From: DALYLB01 sp033763135
Lineage (GTDB): Bacteria > Acidobacteriota > Blastocatellia > RBC074
Direction of reading: 5' to 3'
DNA: 64,000 nt
Assembly (NCBI GenBank): GCA_033763135.1
Contig: JANRKY010000294.1
Span: forward strand, 1-64,000
Shown: positions 1 to 8,795 of the stretch, in pieces
Numbering within the stretch: position 1 is the first letter of the stretch
Layout: every line of letters begins with the position of its first letter
Position numbers and translations under genes: made by a program
Notes under the pieces: generated by a model
The model's database searches: none
What the model was told of the DNA's origin: nothing
Seen by the model: only the letters and a program-made list of their open reading frames with translations

Positions 1-628
1 CTTCATTGATCAAGAACTCTTGCAAATCTTTGCTCCTATAGCCCCAGTCGGCCAAACAAAATCCGCCATTCGTGGCGAAGGCCAAGGCGGGGGCGGCATC
101 ACGATCATCAATGTTGGCAGGCGTCAGAATGGCGCCAATGACCAACCCACGTTGATTGACGATTGCGTGCAATTTGAAGCCAAAGAACCAGCCCTTTTTG
201 GTTTTGCCGAACCAGGCACCATCTTCCCGCAGAAGCCGCACGCGACCATGCCGGAGTGGATGACAAACGGGAATCGGCTTGCTGTCCATCAAGAACAGCC
301 GCATTTCTTCATCAGGACACGAACTGCTGGCCAGGACCAGCCCCCCAATCAACGGGGTCACTGCGTGCAAACGGGCCATCCATTGTTTATAGCCACACAA
401 ATGCGGAAAAGCTCGTTCCGCATTTGCCTTTACCAGTTGGTAGGTCTGGCTCAGCGTCGCACAACCAAAATAGCCTTGCATCAAGGCGATGGTGATGATC
501 TCGGCATCAGTGAGCTTGGGGGCGTTGTTGTTCGATTCTCGCCAATTGGCAAACTGAGGCTTATTTTTGAGAGTGTCATCCACAAAGCAATAGATTTCTG
601 TCAACTGGTCGTTTATGCTCTTTTTCAT
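1..628 (-). CDS. IS982-family transposase, 3' end cut by the window edge
   Basis: The minus strand reads open from an ATG at 628 to the window edge, giving 209 visible residues with no stop. The N-terminal half has the IS982 pattern: a stretch around LTDAEIITIALMQGYFG, then HLCGYKQWMARLH. The catalytic part follows, with a first acidic residue in FLMDSKPIPVC and a second in CLADWGYRSKDLQEF, separated by KGWFFGFKLHAIVN and ILTPANIDDRDAAP, as in IS982 DDE transposases. The third acidic residue lies beyond the window. An AAGGAG-type ribosome site sits just upstream of the ATG. The visible part has no frameshift, so the element may be intact. Its terminal inverted repeat was not identified; it should lie in roughly 640-700. 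The antisense frame over this region is a shadow. Confidence 0.85.
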   Translation of the reverse strand, partial: MKKSINDQLTEIYCFVDDTLKNKPQFANWRESNNNAPKLTDAEIITIALMQGYFGCATLSQTYQLVKANAERAFPHLCGYKQWMARLHAVTPLIGGLVLASSSCPDEEMRLFLMDSKPIPVCHPLRHGRVRLLREDGAWFGKTKKGWFFGFKLHAIVNQRGLVIGAILTPANIDDRDAAPALAFATNGGFCLADWGYRSKDLQEFLINE

Positions 629-1048
629 CGCCGGTCTCCTTTGGGTAGTCGAAGTTGTTTGGTATCAACATTCTACCTACTCTAAGGAAGACTGGCGATT
701 TTTTATTTTTCAACCCCAGACTCGGGTTGATTTAGATCGAAGCAAAGGGAGATCCAAAATTCCGCGCTTCGTTTGGAAATTCGGATTCTCGTTCGAGCAG
801 AGTCAATCCGCACGTCGCCGCTCGTCCGCTCCAAACCTACTGTTCTCAACAGCCGATTTTTCCGCTTGCCATGAATCGATCTTGTGGCATGCTGGTTGCC
901 AAATGCGATGAGCATTTTGGGAGCTGCAAGACTGGATACATGACAAATTTTCTTGAATAACCGCAGCCCAAAATAGACCGCGCCCTACCCCTGCTCCGAC
1001 GTTCGACTGAGCGACGCTCAGCTTCTCACACGCAATGTAGGAGGATTG
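629..1048. other. Intergenic region between the IS element and a TonB-receptor-like gene
   Basis: About 420 bases without a convincing gene. The left part must contain the IS982 end and the transposase ribosome site. The right part is the leader of the receptor gene and ends in a strong AGGAGG at 1039-1044. Short open frames here have no recognisable protein features. No clear promoter or hairpin was found. Confidence 0.5.
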
Positions 1049-4000
1049 ATGACACACACACACACGCTCAACCGGCGCGCGCTCGCCGGTCTGCTGGCTT
1101 TTCTGATTACCCTGTCCTCGGCGGCATACGCACAGATCTCGACCACGGGCCGACTGGTCGGCGCGGTCAGCGACGGCAATGGCGCCTTCATCGCCAATGC
1201 GAACGTGACGGTCAAGGGGACGCACGCGGAGGGACGGTACACGATCGCCACGGACAGGGAGGGCAACTGGACGCTGCCCTCGATTCAGGCGGGAACCTAT
1301 ACAGTCACGGTCACAGCCGGAGGCTTCAAATCGAGCGTCATCCAGAATGTGAAGGTCGATGTAGGACTGCCAACGACAATCAATATTGCGCTGGAGGTGG
1401 GCGAGATCAGCGACCAGGTGATCGTCCTGGGCGGCGGCGAGGTCATGCAGGCGGCGAGCGCCACGATCGGCGCGACGATCACGGGAAGAAAGATTCAGGA
1501 GCTGCCCTTCTCGACGCGCGACGGGATGCAGCTCGTCCTGACGCTGCCCGGCGTGCAGACGCCCGGCGCATCCCGCACGTCGTCGGTCAATGGGCTGCCG
1601 AAGGGCGCGTTGAACATCACGATCGACGGCGCCAACGTGCAGAGCCTGCAGAATAAGTCGGGCGACGGCTTCTTCACCGAGATTCAGCCGAAATCGGATG
1701 CGGTCGAGGAGGTGACCGTCTCGACGGCGACGCCGGGCGCGGAGAGCGCGGGCGGCGGCGCCGTGCAGATCCGCTTCGTGACGCGGCAGGGGTCGAACGA
1801 TCTCCGCGGCGGGCTCTTCTGGCAGCATCGCAACACGGCGCTCAACGCGAACTATTATTTCAACAACATGGACAAGCTGCCGCGGGACCGGATCCTGTTG
1901 AACCAGTTCGGCGGAAATCTCGGCGGGCCGATCCGCATCCCCAGACTCTTCGATGGGCGCGACAAGGCCTTCTTCTTCGTCAATATGGAAGAGTTCCACC
2001 TGCCGCAGAGCTATGTCGCGACGCGCACGGTGATGACCTCGAACGCGATGCAGGGGATCTTCCGGTACGCCGATTCGACGGGGGCGCTGCGGGAGATCAA
2101 CCTCTATCAGATCGCGGCGGCGCGCGGATACACGGCCACGCCCGATCCGATGACGGCGCGGGCGCTGGAGCTGATCAATGGCGCGGCGGCCAGAGGGCAG
2201 TTGACCAGCCGCATCGGCACGAACAACGACTACAACCGGCTCGATCTGGTCTTTCAGGACCGGGGCAACAATCAGCGGCACTTTCCGACCGTCCGGCTGG
2301 ATTTCAATCTGACCGGCAAGCATCACGTCGAGCTCGTTCACCACTATCAAAACTATTTCGCGAACCCGGACGGAACGAACGGCGTGCTGTCGGCCTATCC
2401 GGGCACAGGGTCGATTCTGGGCGGAGACGGAAGCACGGGCAGCGTCTATCGAAACTCGTTTTCGTTCGTCTTCGCCGAGCGCTGGACGATCAGCGGCAGT
2501 CTCGTCAACGAGGCGCGATTCACGTCGTCGGGCAATGGCACGTCGAATTTCCGGCGCGAATTCAGTCCCGGAAATTTCGCGCTCTTCAACGGAAAGACGG
2601 TCAGCGCGCCGTTCAGCTCGGGCTATCACACCTATTTCTCGAACAACCGGGGCAACTCGCCGAGCCGAACCGTCACCGACAACCTGACCTGGCTGAAGGG
2701 GTCGCACACGATCAACTTCGGCGGCAGCTATGCGCGCATCCAGTCCTATGAACAGGCGGCCTCGACGGCGCTGGTCCCGGGCGTCACGATCGGCGTCGCG
2801 GCCAATGATCCGGTCAACACCGGCGCGACGAGCATCTTCACGACGGCCAACTTCCCGAACAGCACGCCGCAGCAGCGCACCGAGGCGGCCGCGCTCTACG
2901 CGCAACTGACGGGCCGCATCTCGGCGACGACGCGCGCCGCGGCCTTTGATGAAAAGACGCGAAAGTTCGCGCTGGCGCCGATGGTCGAGCGGAATCATTA
3001 TTACGAGGTCGGGCTCTACGCGCAGGATTCCTGGAAGGTCTCTCCGGGGCTGACGCTTTCGGGCGGCCTGCGATGGGAGTTCGATCCCGCGCCGGTCAAC
3101 GACAACAACGTCTACACGCGCACCGGGCCCGACGGCGTCTTCGGGGTCTCGGGCCTCGACAACCTGTTCAATCCCGGCGTCTATCGGGGCGGGTTGACGC
3201 AGTATCGCCTCATCGAGCCCGGGGAGAAGGCGTTCAAGAACAACTACAAGGATTTCGCGCCGAGTCTCGGCTTTGCCTGGTCGCCGCGTTTCAAGGGGGG
3301 CCTGCTCGGACGCCTTCTCGGCGACGGTTCGCAGACAGTCCTGCGCGGCGGCTACTCGATCGCGTTCATCCGCGAAGGCTTCGAGGCGTTCAACAGCATG
3401 TTCGGCGCGAATGAAGGCGTGACCGTCTCGACCGGCACGAGCGCGGCCAACTTTCCGGTCGAGTTCGGTCCGGCGGGCAGCCGGTTGCTGCGCGATTCGT
3501 CGCTGCCGTTTCTGCCCATTCCGGATGCGGTCTTTCCCTTCACCGCACGGCAGGGCGCCTCGCCGAACGATTTCAATCCGAACCTGCGGCCGGGCTACAC
3601 GCAATCGTGGACCTTGGGCATTCAACGCGAGCTGACCCGGGATATGGCGTTCGAGGTTCGGTATGTCGGCAATCATGGGACGCGGCTGTGGCGGCAATAC
3701 GAGATCGGCGAGGTCAACATCTTCGAGAACGGGTTCCTCAATGAGTTCAAGGCGGCGCAGCGAAATCAGGCCATCTGTCAGGCCAATGCGACGGCCTGTC
3801 TCGCCGCGCAGACCTCGGTCTCGGCGGCGAGCCGCACCGCGAACAGTTACGGCAACTGGGGGCTGCCCGGACAGAGCGCCGTGCCGATCCTGCAGACGGC
3901 GCTCGGCGCGGTCGATCTGAACACGATCGTCTCCCTCTCGCGCGGCGAAGCCGGGCGCGTGGCGGCGAGCATCGCGCAGAATCTGACGCGGATGAATACG

Positions 4001-5026
4001 CTGATCGCCAATCCCGTGACGGCGGGCCTCGTCAAACCGATCACGCTGCCCGACCCGAACAACCCGGGCCAGAGCGTCACGCTCTCGAACTTCTTCGTCG
4101 CCAATCCGCGTTCGCCGACCCTCTCGTTTCTGATGGACAACGCCGCGGACAGCAACTATCACGCGATGCAGGTCGAACTGCGGCGGCGACTGAGCCGGGG
4201 TCTGCTGGTCCAGGGCAATTACGTCTGGGCGAAATCGCTCTCCAACCTGTTCGCCAACAGCAATGCCGTATTCAACACGCCGACCACGCTGCGCGATCCG
4301 AACCGGGACAAGTCGGTCGGCCCGCGCGACATTCGCCACGCGTTCAAATTCGATTATATCTACGAACTCCCCGTCGGCCCGGGCCGCAGCTTCCTTCACG
4401 GCGGCCCGGCCTTCGTCAAACGCGCGCTCGAAGGCTGGCAGTTCGGCGGCGTCGCGCGCATTCAATCCGGCACGCCGACGCTCGTCACCAGCGGACGACA
4501 GACCTTCAACAATCGGGACGCGGGCGTCGTGCTCCATAACATCACGCGCAACCAGCTCCAGGACCTGATCCGCATCCGCAAGGAGACGGTCTGCGATCCG
4601 GCCTGCCGCGGCGTGGTCTATTACCTCCCGCAGGAGTTCATCGACAACACACTGGCGGCGTTCGAGCAGGGCGGCAAGACGCTGGCCAACCTCGATCGCT
4701 CCAAACCCCATATCGGCCCGCCGACCACGGCCGGCGAGCTCGGCTCGATCCTCTATCTCTACGGGCCGTGGACCTCTCGCTTCGATCTCAACCTGATGAA
4801 GCGCACCCGGCTCACCGAAAAGACCAATCTCGAATTCCGGGTGCAGTTCCTGAACGCCTTCAATCAATCGAGCATCATGATCCGCACCGCGGGCGCCGAC
4901 GCCTCGACCGCCGGCGTCAATGCGAGCTTCGGCCAGACGCGGAACGCGTTCCGGGACATCAACGTCTCCGGAACCAACGACCCCGGCGGCCGACTGGTCG
5001 AATTTCAACTGCGGTTCAATTTCTAA
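1049..5026 (+). CDS. TonB-dependent receptor-like protein with N-terminal carboxypeptidase-regulatory domain
   Basis: Predicted outer-membrane protein of 1325 aa, the very large type typical of Acidobacteriota. A signal peptide (residues 1 to about 30, ending AAYAQ) leads into a carboxypeptidase-regulatory/CNA-B-like sandwich (about 33-115: GRLVGAVSDGNGAFIANANV, then LPSIQAGTYTVTVTAGGF). A plug-like region follows (about 120-270, with LPFSTRDGMQLVLTLPGVQT and AVQIRFVTRQGSNDLRGGL), then a long beta-barrel ending in an aromatic residue (VEFQLRFNF), as expected of outer-membrane barrels. Such proteins are assumed to import oligosaccharides or other large nutrients; the substrate is unknown. I chose the ATG at 1049 over the TTG at 1046 because AGGAGG at 1039-1044 then has a usable spacing. 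It stands alone, with no glycan-binding or enzyme partner directly downstream. Confidence 0.9.
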   Translation: MTHTHTLNRRALAGLLAFLITLSSAAYAQISTTGRLVGAVSDGNGAFIANANVTVKGTHAEGRYTIATDREGNWTLPSIQAGTYTVTVTAGGFKSSVIQNVKVDVGLPTTINIALEVGEISDQVIVLGGGEVMQAASATIGATITGRKIQELPFSTRDGMQLVLTLPGVQTPGASRTSSVNGLPKGALNITIDGANVQSLQNKSGDGFFTEIQPKSDAVEEVTVSTATPGAESAGGGAVQIRFVTRQGSNDLRGGLFWQHRNTALNANYYFNNMDKLPRDRILLNQFGGNLGGPIRIPRLFDGRDKAFFFVNMEEFHLPQSYVATRTVMTSNAMQGIFRYADSTGALREINLYQIAAARGYTATPDPMTARALELINGAAARGQLTSRIGTNNDYNRLDLVFQDRGNNQRHFPTVRLDFNLTGKHHVELVHHYQNYFANPDGTNGVLSAYPGTGSILGGDGSTGSVYRNSFSFVFAERWTISGSLVNEARFTSSGNGTSNFRREFSPGNFALFNGKTVSAPFSSGYHTYFSNNRGNSPSRTVTDNLTWLKGSHTINFGGSYARIQSYEQAASTALVPGVTIGVAANDPVNTGATSIFTTANFPNSTPQQRTEAAALYAQLTGRISATTRAAAFDEKTRKFALAPMVERNHYYEVGLYAQDSWKVSPGLTLSGGLRWEFDPAPVNDNNVYTRTGPDGVFGVSGLDNLFNPGVYRGGLTQYRLIEPGEKAFKNNYKDFAPSLGFAWSPRFKGGLLGRLLGDGSQTVLRGGYSIAFIREGFEAFNSMFGANEGVTVSTGTSAANFPVEFGPAGSRLLRDSSLPFLPIPDAVFPFTARQGASPNDFNPNLRPGYTQSWTLGIQRELTRDMAFEVRYVGNHGTRLWRQYEIGEVNIFENGFLNEFKAAQRNQAICQANATACLAAQTSVSAASRTANSYGNWGLPGQSAVPILQTALGAVDLNTIVSLSRGEAGRVAASIAQNLTRMNTLIANPVTAGLVKPITLPDPNNPGQSVTLSNFFVANPRSPTLSFLMDNAADSNYHAMQVELRRRLSRGLLVQGNYVWAKSLSNLFANSNAVFNTPTTLRDPNRDKSVGPRDIRHAFKFDYIYELPVGPGRSFLHGGPAFVKRALEGWQFGGVARIQSGTPTLVTSGRQTFNNRDAGVVLHNITRNQLQDLIRIRKETVCDPACRGVVYYLPQEFIDNTLAAFEQGGKTLANLDRSKPHIGPPTTAGELGSILYLYGPWTSRFDLNLMKRTRLTEKTNLEFRVQFLNAFNQSSIMIRTAGADASTAGVNASFGQTRNAFRDINVSGTNDPGGRLVEFQLRFNF

Positions 5027-5197
5027 ATCTGCCCATGGAGCATTCGGGCAGATTTTGCGGGCGTTGCATGCGAGATGATCAATGAAACGGAGGGCCAGTT
5101 TCCAGTTGAGCGGAAGAGGGTAACCATCTATGCTTTGTCTTGTTGCCAAAAGAAATCAGAACACGAAGATGATCCACAAAGAAGGGAGATGAAAGCG

Positions 5198-5446
5198 ATG
5201 GCGACGCCGTTGACCGAGATCATGCGAGAAATGGAGAAACTTACGTCGGACGAGCAATTGAAGCTCGCAGCAAAGCTGATTGAATGGGCGCGCAGAGGCG
5301 CCACTGTAATTCGCCCAAGCTGCCGCTGGCTCGATCTTATGGGGGCGGCCCCCTATCCAATGATGGGAGAAGACGCACAAGCCTGGGTGTCGCGCACGCG
5401 ACAGGAGGGGAATGACGAGCGGGAAAAACAGTGGAGCCAGAAATAG
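5198..5446 (+). CDS. Antitoxin of a VapBC-like pair
   Basis: A small protein of 82 aa directly upstream of a PIN-domain toxin. Its stop codon abuts the toxin ATG (TAG then ATG), so the two are translationally linked. The N-terminal half is a short helical segment (LTEIMREMEKLTSDEQLKLA). The C-terminal half has a conserved tryptophan followed by a glycine and a GEDAQAWVSRTRQEG tail, a pattern I associate with small antitoxins that partner PIN toxins. It probably binds the toxin and represses its own operon. The open frame extends upstream to 5075, but that part looks non-coding. The ATG at 5198 has a GAAGGGAG site 9 bases upstream and is the best start; ATG 5189 is too close to the same site. 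Confidence 0.7.
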   Translation: MATPLTEIMREMEKLTSDEQLKLAAKLIEWARRGATVIRPSCRWLDLMGAAPYPMMGEDAQAWVSRTRQEGNDEREKQWSQK

Positions 5447-5896
5447 ATGAATGTTTCCGCCGCAGTGCAAAATGTTTCTCGGCTGTTTCTTGACACAGCG
5501 CCAGTTGTATACCTCGTGGAGAAAAATCCAGAGTACCTCAGCCGCGTGAAGGCGATCTTCGCGGGAATAGACAATGGGCGACTCGAAGCAGTGACCTCTC
5601 CGGTCACGCTTGCCGAGTGCCTCGTGTTTCCGATCAGACATGACCAGGTGAAGCTTCAACAGGATTTCATCGACGTTATCGTATACGGTCCGAACACATC
5701 TTTTGCCGAAATTGACCAGCAAACAGGAGAGATCGCGGCCCAGCTTCGCGCGAAGCATAATTTACGTCTGCCGGATGCGCTGCAGATTGCCGCGGCGATA
5801 CAAAATGATTGCGACGCATTTCTGACGAACGATACGGGGTTAAAACGCGTCCGGGAGCTGCGAATCCTGGTGATCGATGAGCTTGAAGACAGCTGA
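5447..5896 (+). CDS. PIN-domain ribonuclease toxin (VapC-like)
   Basis: A 149-aa PIN-fold protein, expected to be a Mg-dependent endoribonuclease toxin held in check by the upstream antitoxin. The four acidic residues of the active site are visible: D16 in LFLDTAPVVY, E57 in TLAECLVFP, D110 in LRLPDALQIAAA and D129 in FLTNDTGLKRV. Length and order are normal for VapC. It forms a two-gene operon with the antitoxin and is followed by a hairpin that overlaps its stop codon. RNA target unknown. An isolated TA module between unrelated genes fits horizontal acquisition. Confidence 0.88.
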   Translation: MNVSAAVQNVSRLFLDTAPVVYLVEKNPEYLSRVKAIFAGIDNGRLEAVTSPVTLAECLVFPIRHDQVKLQQDFIDVIVYGPNTSFAEIDQQTGEIAAQLRAKHNLRLPDALQIAAAIQNDCDAFLTNDTGLKRVRELRILVIDELEDS

Positions 5897-5927
5897 TGGC
5901 CTGCTCGGCGACCAATCAGGCCATCAG
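5893..5927 (+). terminator. Hairpin overlapping the toxin stop codon
   Basis: Perfect 11-bp inverted repeat CTGATGGCCTG (5893-5903) and CAGGCCATCAG (5917-5927) with a 13-base loop. The left arm includes the TGA of the toxin gene. There is no T-run after it, so it may be an mRNA-stabilising or attenuating hairpin instead of an intrinsic terminator. Confidence 0.4.
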
Positions 5928-5992
5928 CGGCTCCGGGAGCCCGGATTGCTCAATGAAGGTCGATCGTCGACAATGGGCGGCGGAGAAATGCT

Positions 5993-6946
5993 ATGACCCA
6001 GCGATTGATGCGATTGCGTTCGACCGCGCATTTGCGCGACCTGTGCGCGGAGACCGAGTTTACGCGCGCGCAACTGATTCAACCCTTGTTCATCGTCGAG
6101 GACCTCGTCGAGGATGAGCCGATTACGGGGCTCCGGGGGACGATGCGGCAGCGGATTCCGTCGGCGCTGCGCCAGATCGAAACCGATCTGGCGAACGGCG
6201 TTCGGCAGTTTCTGCTCTTCCCCGTCCCGGGCGAGAAACACGCGCGCGGCTTCAATCACGGCTTCGCGCGCGAGGCGATCGGGGCCATTCACAAGCAGTT
6301 CGGCGGAGATCTCTGCCTGTGGGTCGACACCTGTCTCTGCTCCTCGACGACGCACGGGCATTGCGCGGTGCTCGACGGCGAACGCATCGATCTGAACGCG
6401 ACCCTCGATGAACTGGCGCAGGCCGCGGTGGCCTTTGCCGAAGCGGGCGCCGGCGGGATCAGTCCGAGCGATATGATGGATGGTCGCGTAGCCCGCATCC
6501 GGGCCCGGCTCGATGAGAGCGGCTTCGAGATGACGCCCGTGATGAGCTACAGCACGAAGTTCGCGAGCCAGTTCTACGGCCCGTTTCGCCAGGCGGCCGA
6601 CTCCGCGCCGCAATTCGGCGACCGCCGCCACTATCAGATCGACGTGCGGCACCGGACCGACGCGCTGGCCGCGAGCGAACGATGCGCCGCCGAAGGCGCC
6701 GATCTGCTGATGGTCAAACCCGGCCTGACTTCGCTCGATCTGATCCGCCCCATCCACGAACGCACCGGACGCCCCGTGGGCGCCTATCAGGTCAGCGGCG
6801 AATACGCCGGCCTCTCGCTCCTGGCCGACCACGGCCTGACCAACTTCGACGCCGCCCTGCTCGAAACCTGGCACGTCTTCAAACGGGCGGGCGCGCAATA
6901 CATCATCACCTACGGCGCGCGATACGCCCGCCAACTGGGGCTGTGA
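5993..6946 (+). CDS. hemB: Delta-aminolevulinic acid dehydratase (porphobilinogen synthase)
   Basis: A 317-aa cytosolic enzyme that condenses two 5-aminolevulinate molecules into porphobilinogen in haem and corrin synthesis. Both active-site lysines are present: K189 in VMSYSTKFAS and the Schiff-base lysine K242 in LLMVKPG. The cysteines of the zinc-type metal site appear in DTCLCSSTTHGHC (C114, C116, C124), so this is a zinc-dependent form, not the Mg-only type. The PSDMMDGRV block (158-166) and the C-terminal region are intact. The ATG at 5993 has GGAG at 5982-5985. The gene stands alone. Haem for the c-type proteins and corrin for NrdJ elsewhere in the window would both depend on this step. 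Confidence 0.96.
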   Translation: MTQRLMRLRSTAHLRDLCAETEFTRAQLIQPLFIVEDLVEDEPITGLRGTMRQRIPSALRQIETDLANGVRQFLLFPVPGEKHARGFNHGFAREAIGAIHKQFGGDLCLWVDTCLCSSTTHGHCAVLDGERIDLNATLDELAQAAVAFAEAGAGGISPSDMMDGRVARIRARLDESGFEMTPVMSYSTKFASQFYGPFRQAADSAPQFGDRRHYQIDVRHRTDALAASERCAAEGADLLMVKPGLTSLDLIRPIHERTGRPVGAYQVSGEYAGLSLLADHGLTNFDAALLETWHVFKRAGAQYIITYGARYARQLGL

Positions 6947-7056
6947 ACGCGACCTCGAACGGAAGCGGTGAATTTCCGGCCCCCTCCATCGCCACTCTAC
7001 TGAACGCACTCGATCGCACGTGGCGGCCGAAACGATGACCAAAATCTCGTATCGAA

Positions 7057-7620
7057 CTATTTCCTCTCATCTCTTAATCCATATTTTTTTCGAAAATAGT
7101 CAAACTCCTCCAATCCTTTATAGGCGTCCCCATAGTACCCCTCAAAATCTCCAATCAGTGTAATCTTATTTTGAGCATCAATGGAAAAAGGCCATAGTCG
7201 GTTTACTCGGCCATTTTCCACGATCACTCCCGCCCAACCACCAAATAAACTGCCATCAATCGGGGATTTCTCAGGAACTGCAAACAGATACCTGTTCAGC
7301 AAAAATACTCTGCTCCATAAAGCCGAATCCAGCGGATTTTTCTCAAATAACAAGGCGATCGCCTGTCGTATTAACACTATATCGTTTCTCGAAATTGCCT
7401 CCAGGCATTTTTCAATCTTCTTTCTTACAGCTACATTCTCAGATTCGATTCTGTCCCAAGCAGGACAAGAAGCAATTTGAGAAGCAATCTTTTGAACATC
7501 GCCATCCATGCTGATCTTATCGTTTGAACTTGCTCGTAATTCTTGCCCCAAGAGGAGTCCCGAGCCTTGTGCCGCTAAAATGATAAAGACCCCAAATTTA
7601 ACGAATTTTCGGATCAGCAT
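7057..7620 (-). CDS. Secreted protein of unknown function
   Basis: A 187-aa protein I do not recognise. It begins with a signal peptide (basic LIRKFVKF, then a hydrophobic run to about residue 25). The middle part is helical with two cysteines, in IASCPAWDRIE and IEKCLEAIS. The C-terminal part has GWAGVIVENGRVNRLWPFSI, which reads like a small beta domain. The ATG at 7620 has GAAGG 5 bases upstream and is preferred over an upstream GTG at 7626. The gene is clearly AT-richer than hemB and the symporter on either side, which suggests recent acquisition together with the next minus-strand gene. Confidence 0.6.
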   Translation of the reverse strand: MLIRKFVKFGVFIILAAQGSGLLLGQELRASSNDKISMDGDVQKIASQIASCPAWDRIESENVAVRKKIEKCLEAISRNDIVLIRQAIALLFEKNPLDSALWSRVFLLNRYLFAVPEKSPIDGSLFGGWAGVIVENGRVNRLWPFSIDAQNKITLIGDFEGYYGDAYKGLEEFDYFRKKYGLRDERK

Positions 7621-7740
7621 AATCACCTTCTATGCTTGTCTTTGCATATTTTCAATCTCGGCGTAGCCAGCTCAGGCTTCTTGTCGCTGTTTGCCGAACG
7701 GGTTATAAGCACGGCTCCTGATGCGAATAAATTCCAAGAC

Positions 7741-7803
7741 TCTCCGCGCCTCTGTGGCCGACCTCCCGCTCATTGTGGCCGAATCGATAATCAAGGCCTT
7801 GAA
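7741..7803. repeat. Single-arm copy of a dispersed repeat (family C)
   Basis: The stretch starting CTCCGCGCCTCTGTGGCC and ending GGCCGAATCGATAATCAAGG closely matches the right arm of the inverted element at 57884-58125, and relates to the CACAGAGGCGCGGAG part near 29125. Here only one arm is present. Confidence 0.65.
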
Positions 7804-7829
7804 GGACATTTTGAGCATGTATTCTGACA

Positions 7830-8369
7830 TCAGCCTGTTCTCATAGAATCCGGCCAAGGCGTCGATTCTGAGACCGTCCTTATCTCAGAAAGCTGGCTTC
7901 GGATAATTTTGAATTTTGCCCAGCTTAGGTGGCCAAATCCATCTTGAGGGGGGAGCGCAACAAAAAAATGCCCCGTTATAGTTACTCTTACCCGGGCTAT
8001 TTTTTTGTCCTTTCGCGCTTTTTCAATCATTCTATTCAATTTCGATATAACAGCCGGATCGTTTCGTGACGGAATATTATTGCCATCAGCAAGGACAAAA
8101 GCGTTCTGCCTGTTACAAGCAGGGTCGTAAAAAAACGATTCTCCTCCGTCTACCTGAGGCTGAGTGTAAACAACCAGTATGGCCTCTGTAGTGATCAGCT
8201 TTTTATCGTATCTGTCTGAATTCTTGAGAAGCTCGCAGAAAGATAGCGATTCTGGTTCTTGCTGCAATGATTCAGAAAGGGCAGAGCTTTCTGGAAAAAT
8301 CGGCAGTGCCTTTTCGGAAGGACGAGCAATGAGCAAAATAAAAGCAATCAGGTAAAACCTAAAATGCAT
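7830..8369 (-). CDS. Secreted protein of unknown function
   Basis: A 179-aa protein with an N-terminal signal-like segment (HFRFYLIAFILLIA) and a mature part containing SFCELLKNSDRYDKKLITTEA, then FFYDPACNRQNAF. A Cys-x-Leu-Leu ... Tyr-Asp-x-Lys start followed by beta strands and VRVTITGHFFVAL near the C-terminus recalls small OB-like secreted domains that occur in several Acidobacteriota. I cannot assign a function. The ATG at 8369 has a good GGAGAG site; the open frame runs further upstream only because it reads through the palindrome at 8453-8718. AT-rich, like its minus-strand neighbour at 7057-7620. Confidence 0.55.
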   Translation of the reverse strand: MHFRFYLIAFILLIARPSEKALPIFPESSALSESLQQEPESLSFCELLKNSDRYDKKLITTEAILVVYTQPQVDGGESFFYDPACNRQNAFVLADGNNIPSRNDPAVISKLNRMIEKARKDKKIARVRVTITGHFFVALPPQDGFGHLSWAKFKIIRSQLSEIRTVSESTPWPDSMRTG

Positions 8370-8452
8370 AATTCTCTCCAGCCTTTCTCTGCAAGGCATG
8401 AAATAAAACCGAGCTATAGCCATCTTGTTGGTGAATTGAAATGGGGCGTCTA

Positions 8453-8718
8453 AGAGGGTGTTTTGAAATTCCGGTCGTCTCAACCCGCGAAGCGGGTGGC
8501 AGCATAAAGCCTGGGGTGAAGGCGAAGCCGGAACCCCAGGTTCGGCGAAGAGGATTTTCGAGCCCGTGAAACGGGCGACAGCCAACGCGCTGTCGCCCGT
8601 TTCACGGGCTCGTGAGCGCTTTCGATCCCATCCTGGGGTTCCGGCTTCGCCTTCACCCCAGGCTTTACGCTGTCGCCTGCTTCGCAGGCTACAAGGACTC
8701 AATTTCAAAACACCCTCT
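8453..8718. repeat. 266-bp palindromic intergenic element, copy 1 (family A)
   Basis: A nearly complete inverted repeat. The ends AGAGGGTGTTTTGAAATT (8453-8470) and AATTTCAAAACACCCTCT (8701-8718) are perfect reverse complements. Inside, arms carrying CCTGGGGT and GGCGAAGCCGGAACCCCAGG pair with each other across the element, and each arm has a small hairpin of its own. A central hairpin pairs GAGCCCGTGAAACGGGCGAC with GTCGCCCGTTTCACGGGCTC. A second copy is at 33971-34239. No protein is encoded, so any movement would depend on another enzyme. It lies between two divergent genes and could terminate or insulate transcription. Confidence 0.9.
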
Positions 8719-8795
8719 GAGAGAGGCAGAGAGGATTTCTTTTGCCTTCTGGTCATTGCCTTTTGTCTATTGGTCTACAATCCAAGGATATCAAA

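Noticed and set aside
803..5149. Very long minus-strand open frame (over 1400 codons) opposite the first receptor gene
   Set aside because: Its translation is R/D/E/A-rich without domains; it is the antisense frame of a GC-rich coding region. The plus-strand product has a signal peptide, receptor domains and a ribosome site.
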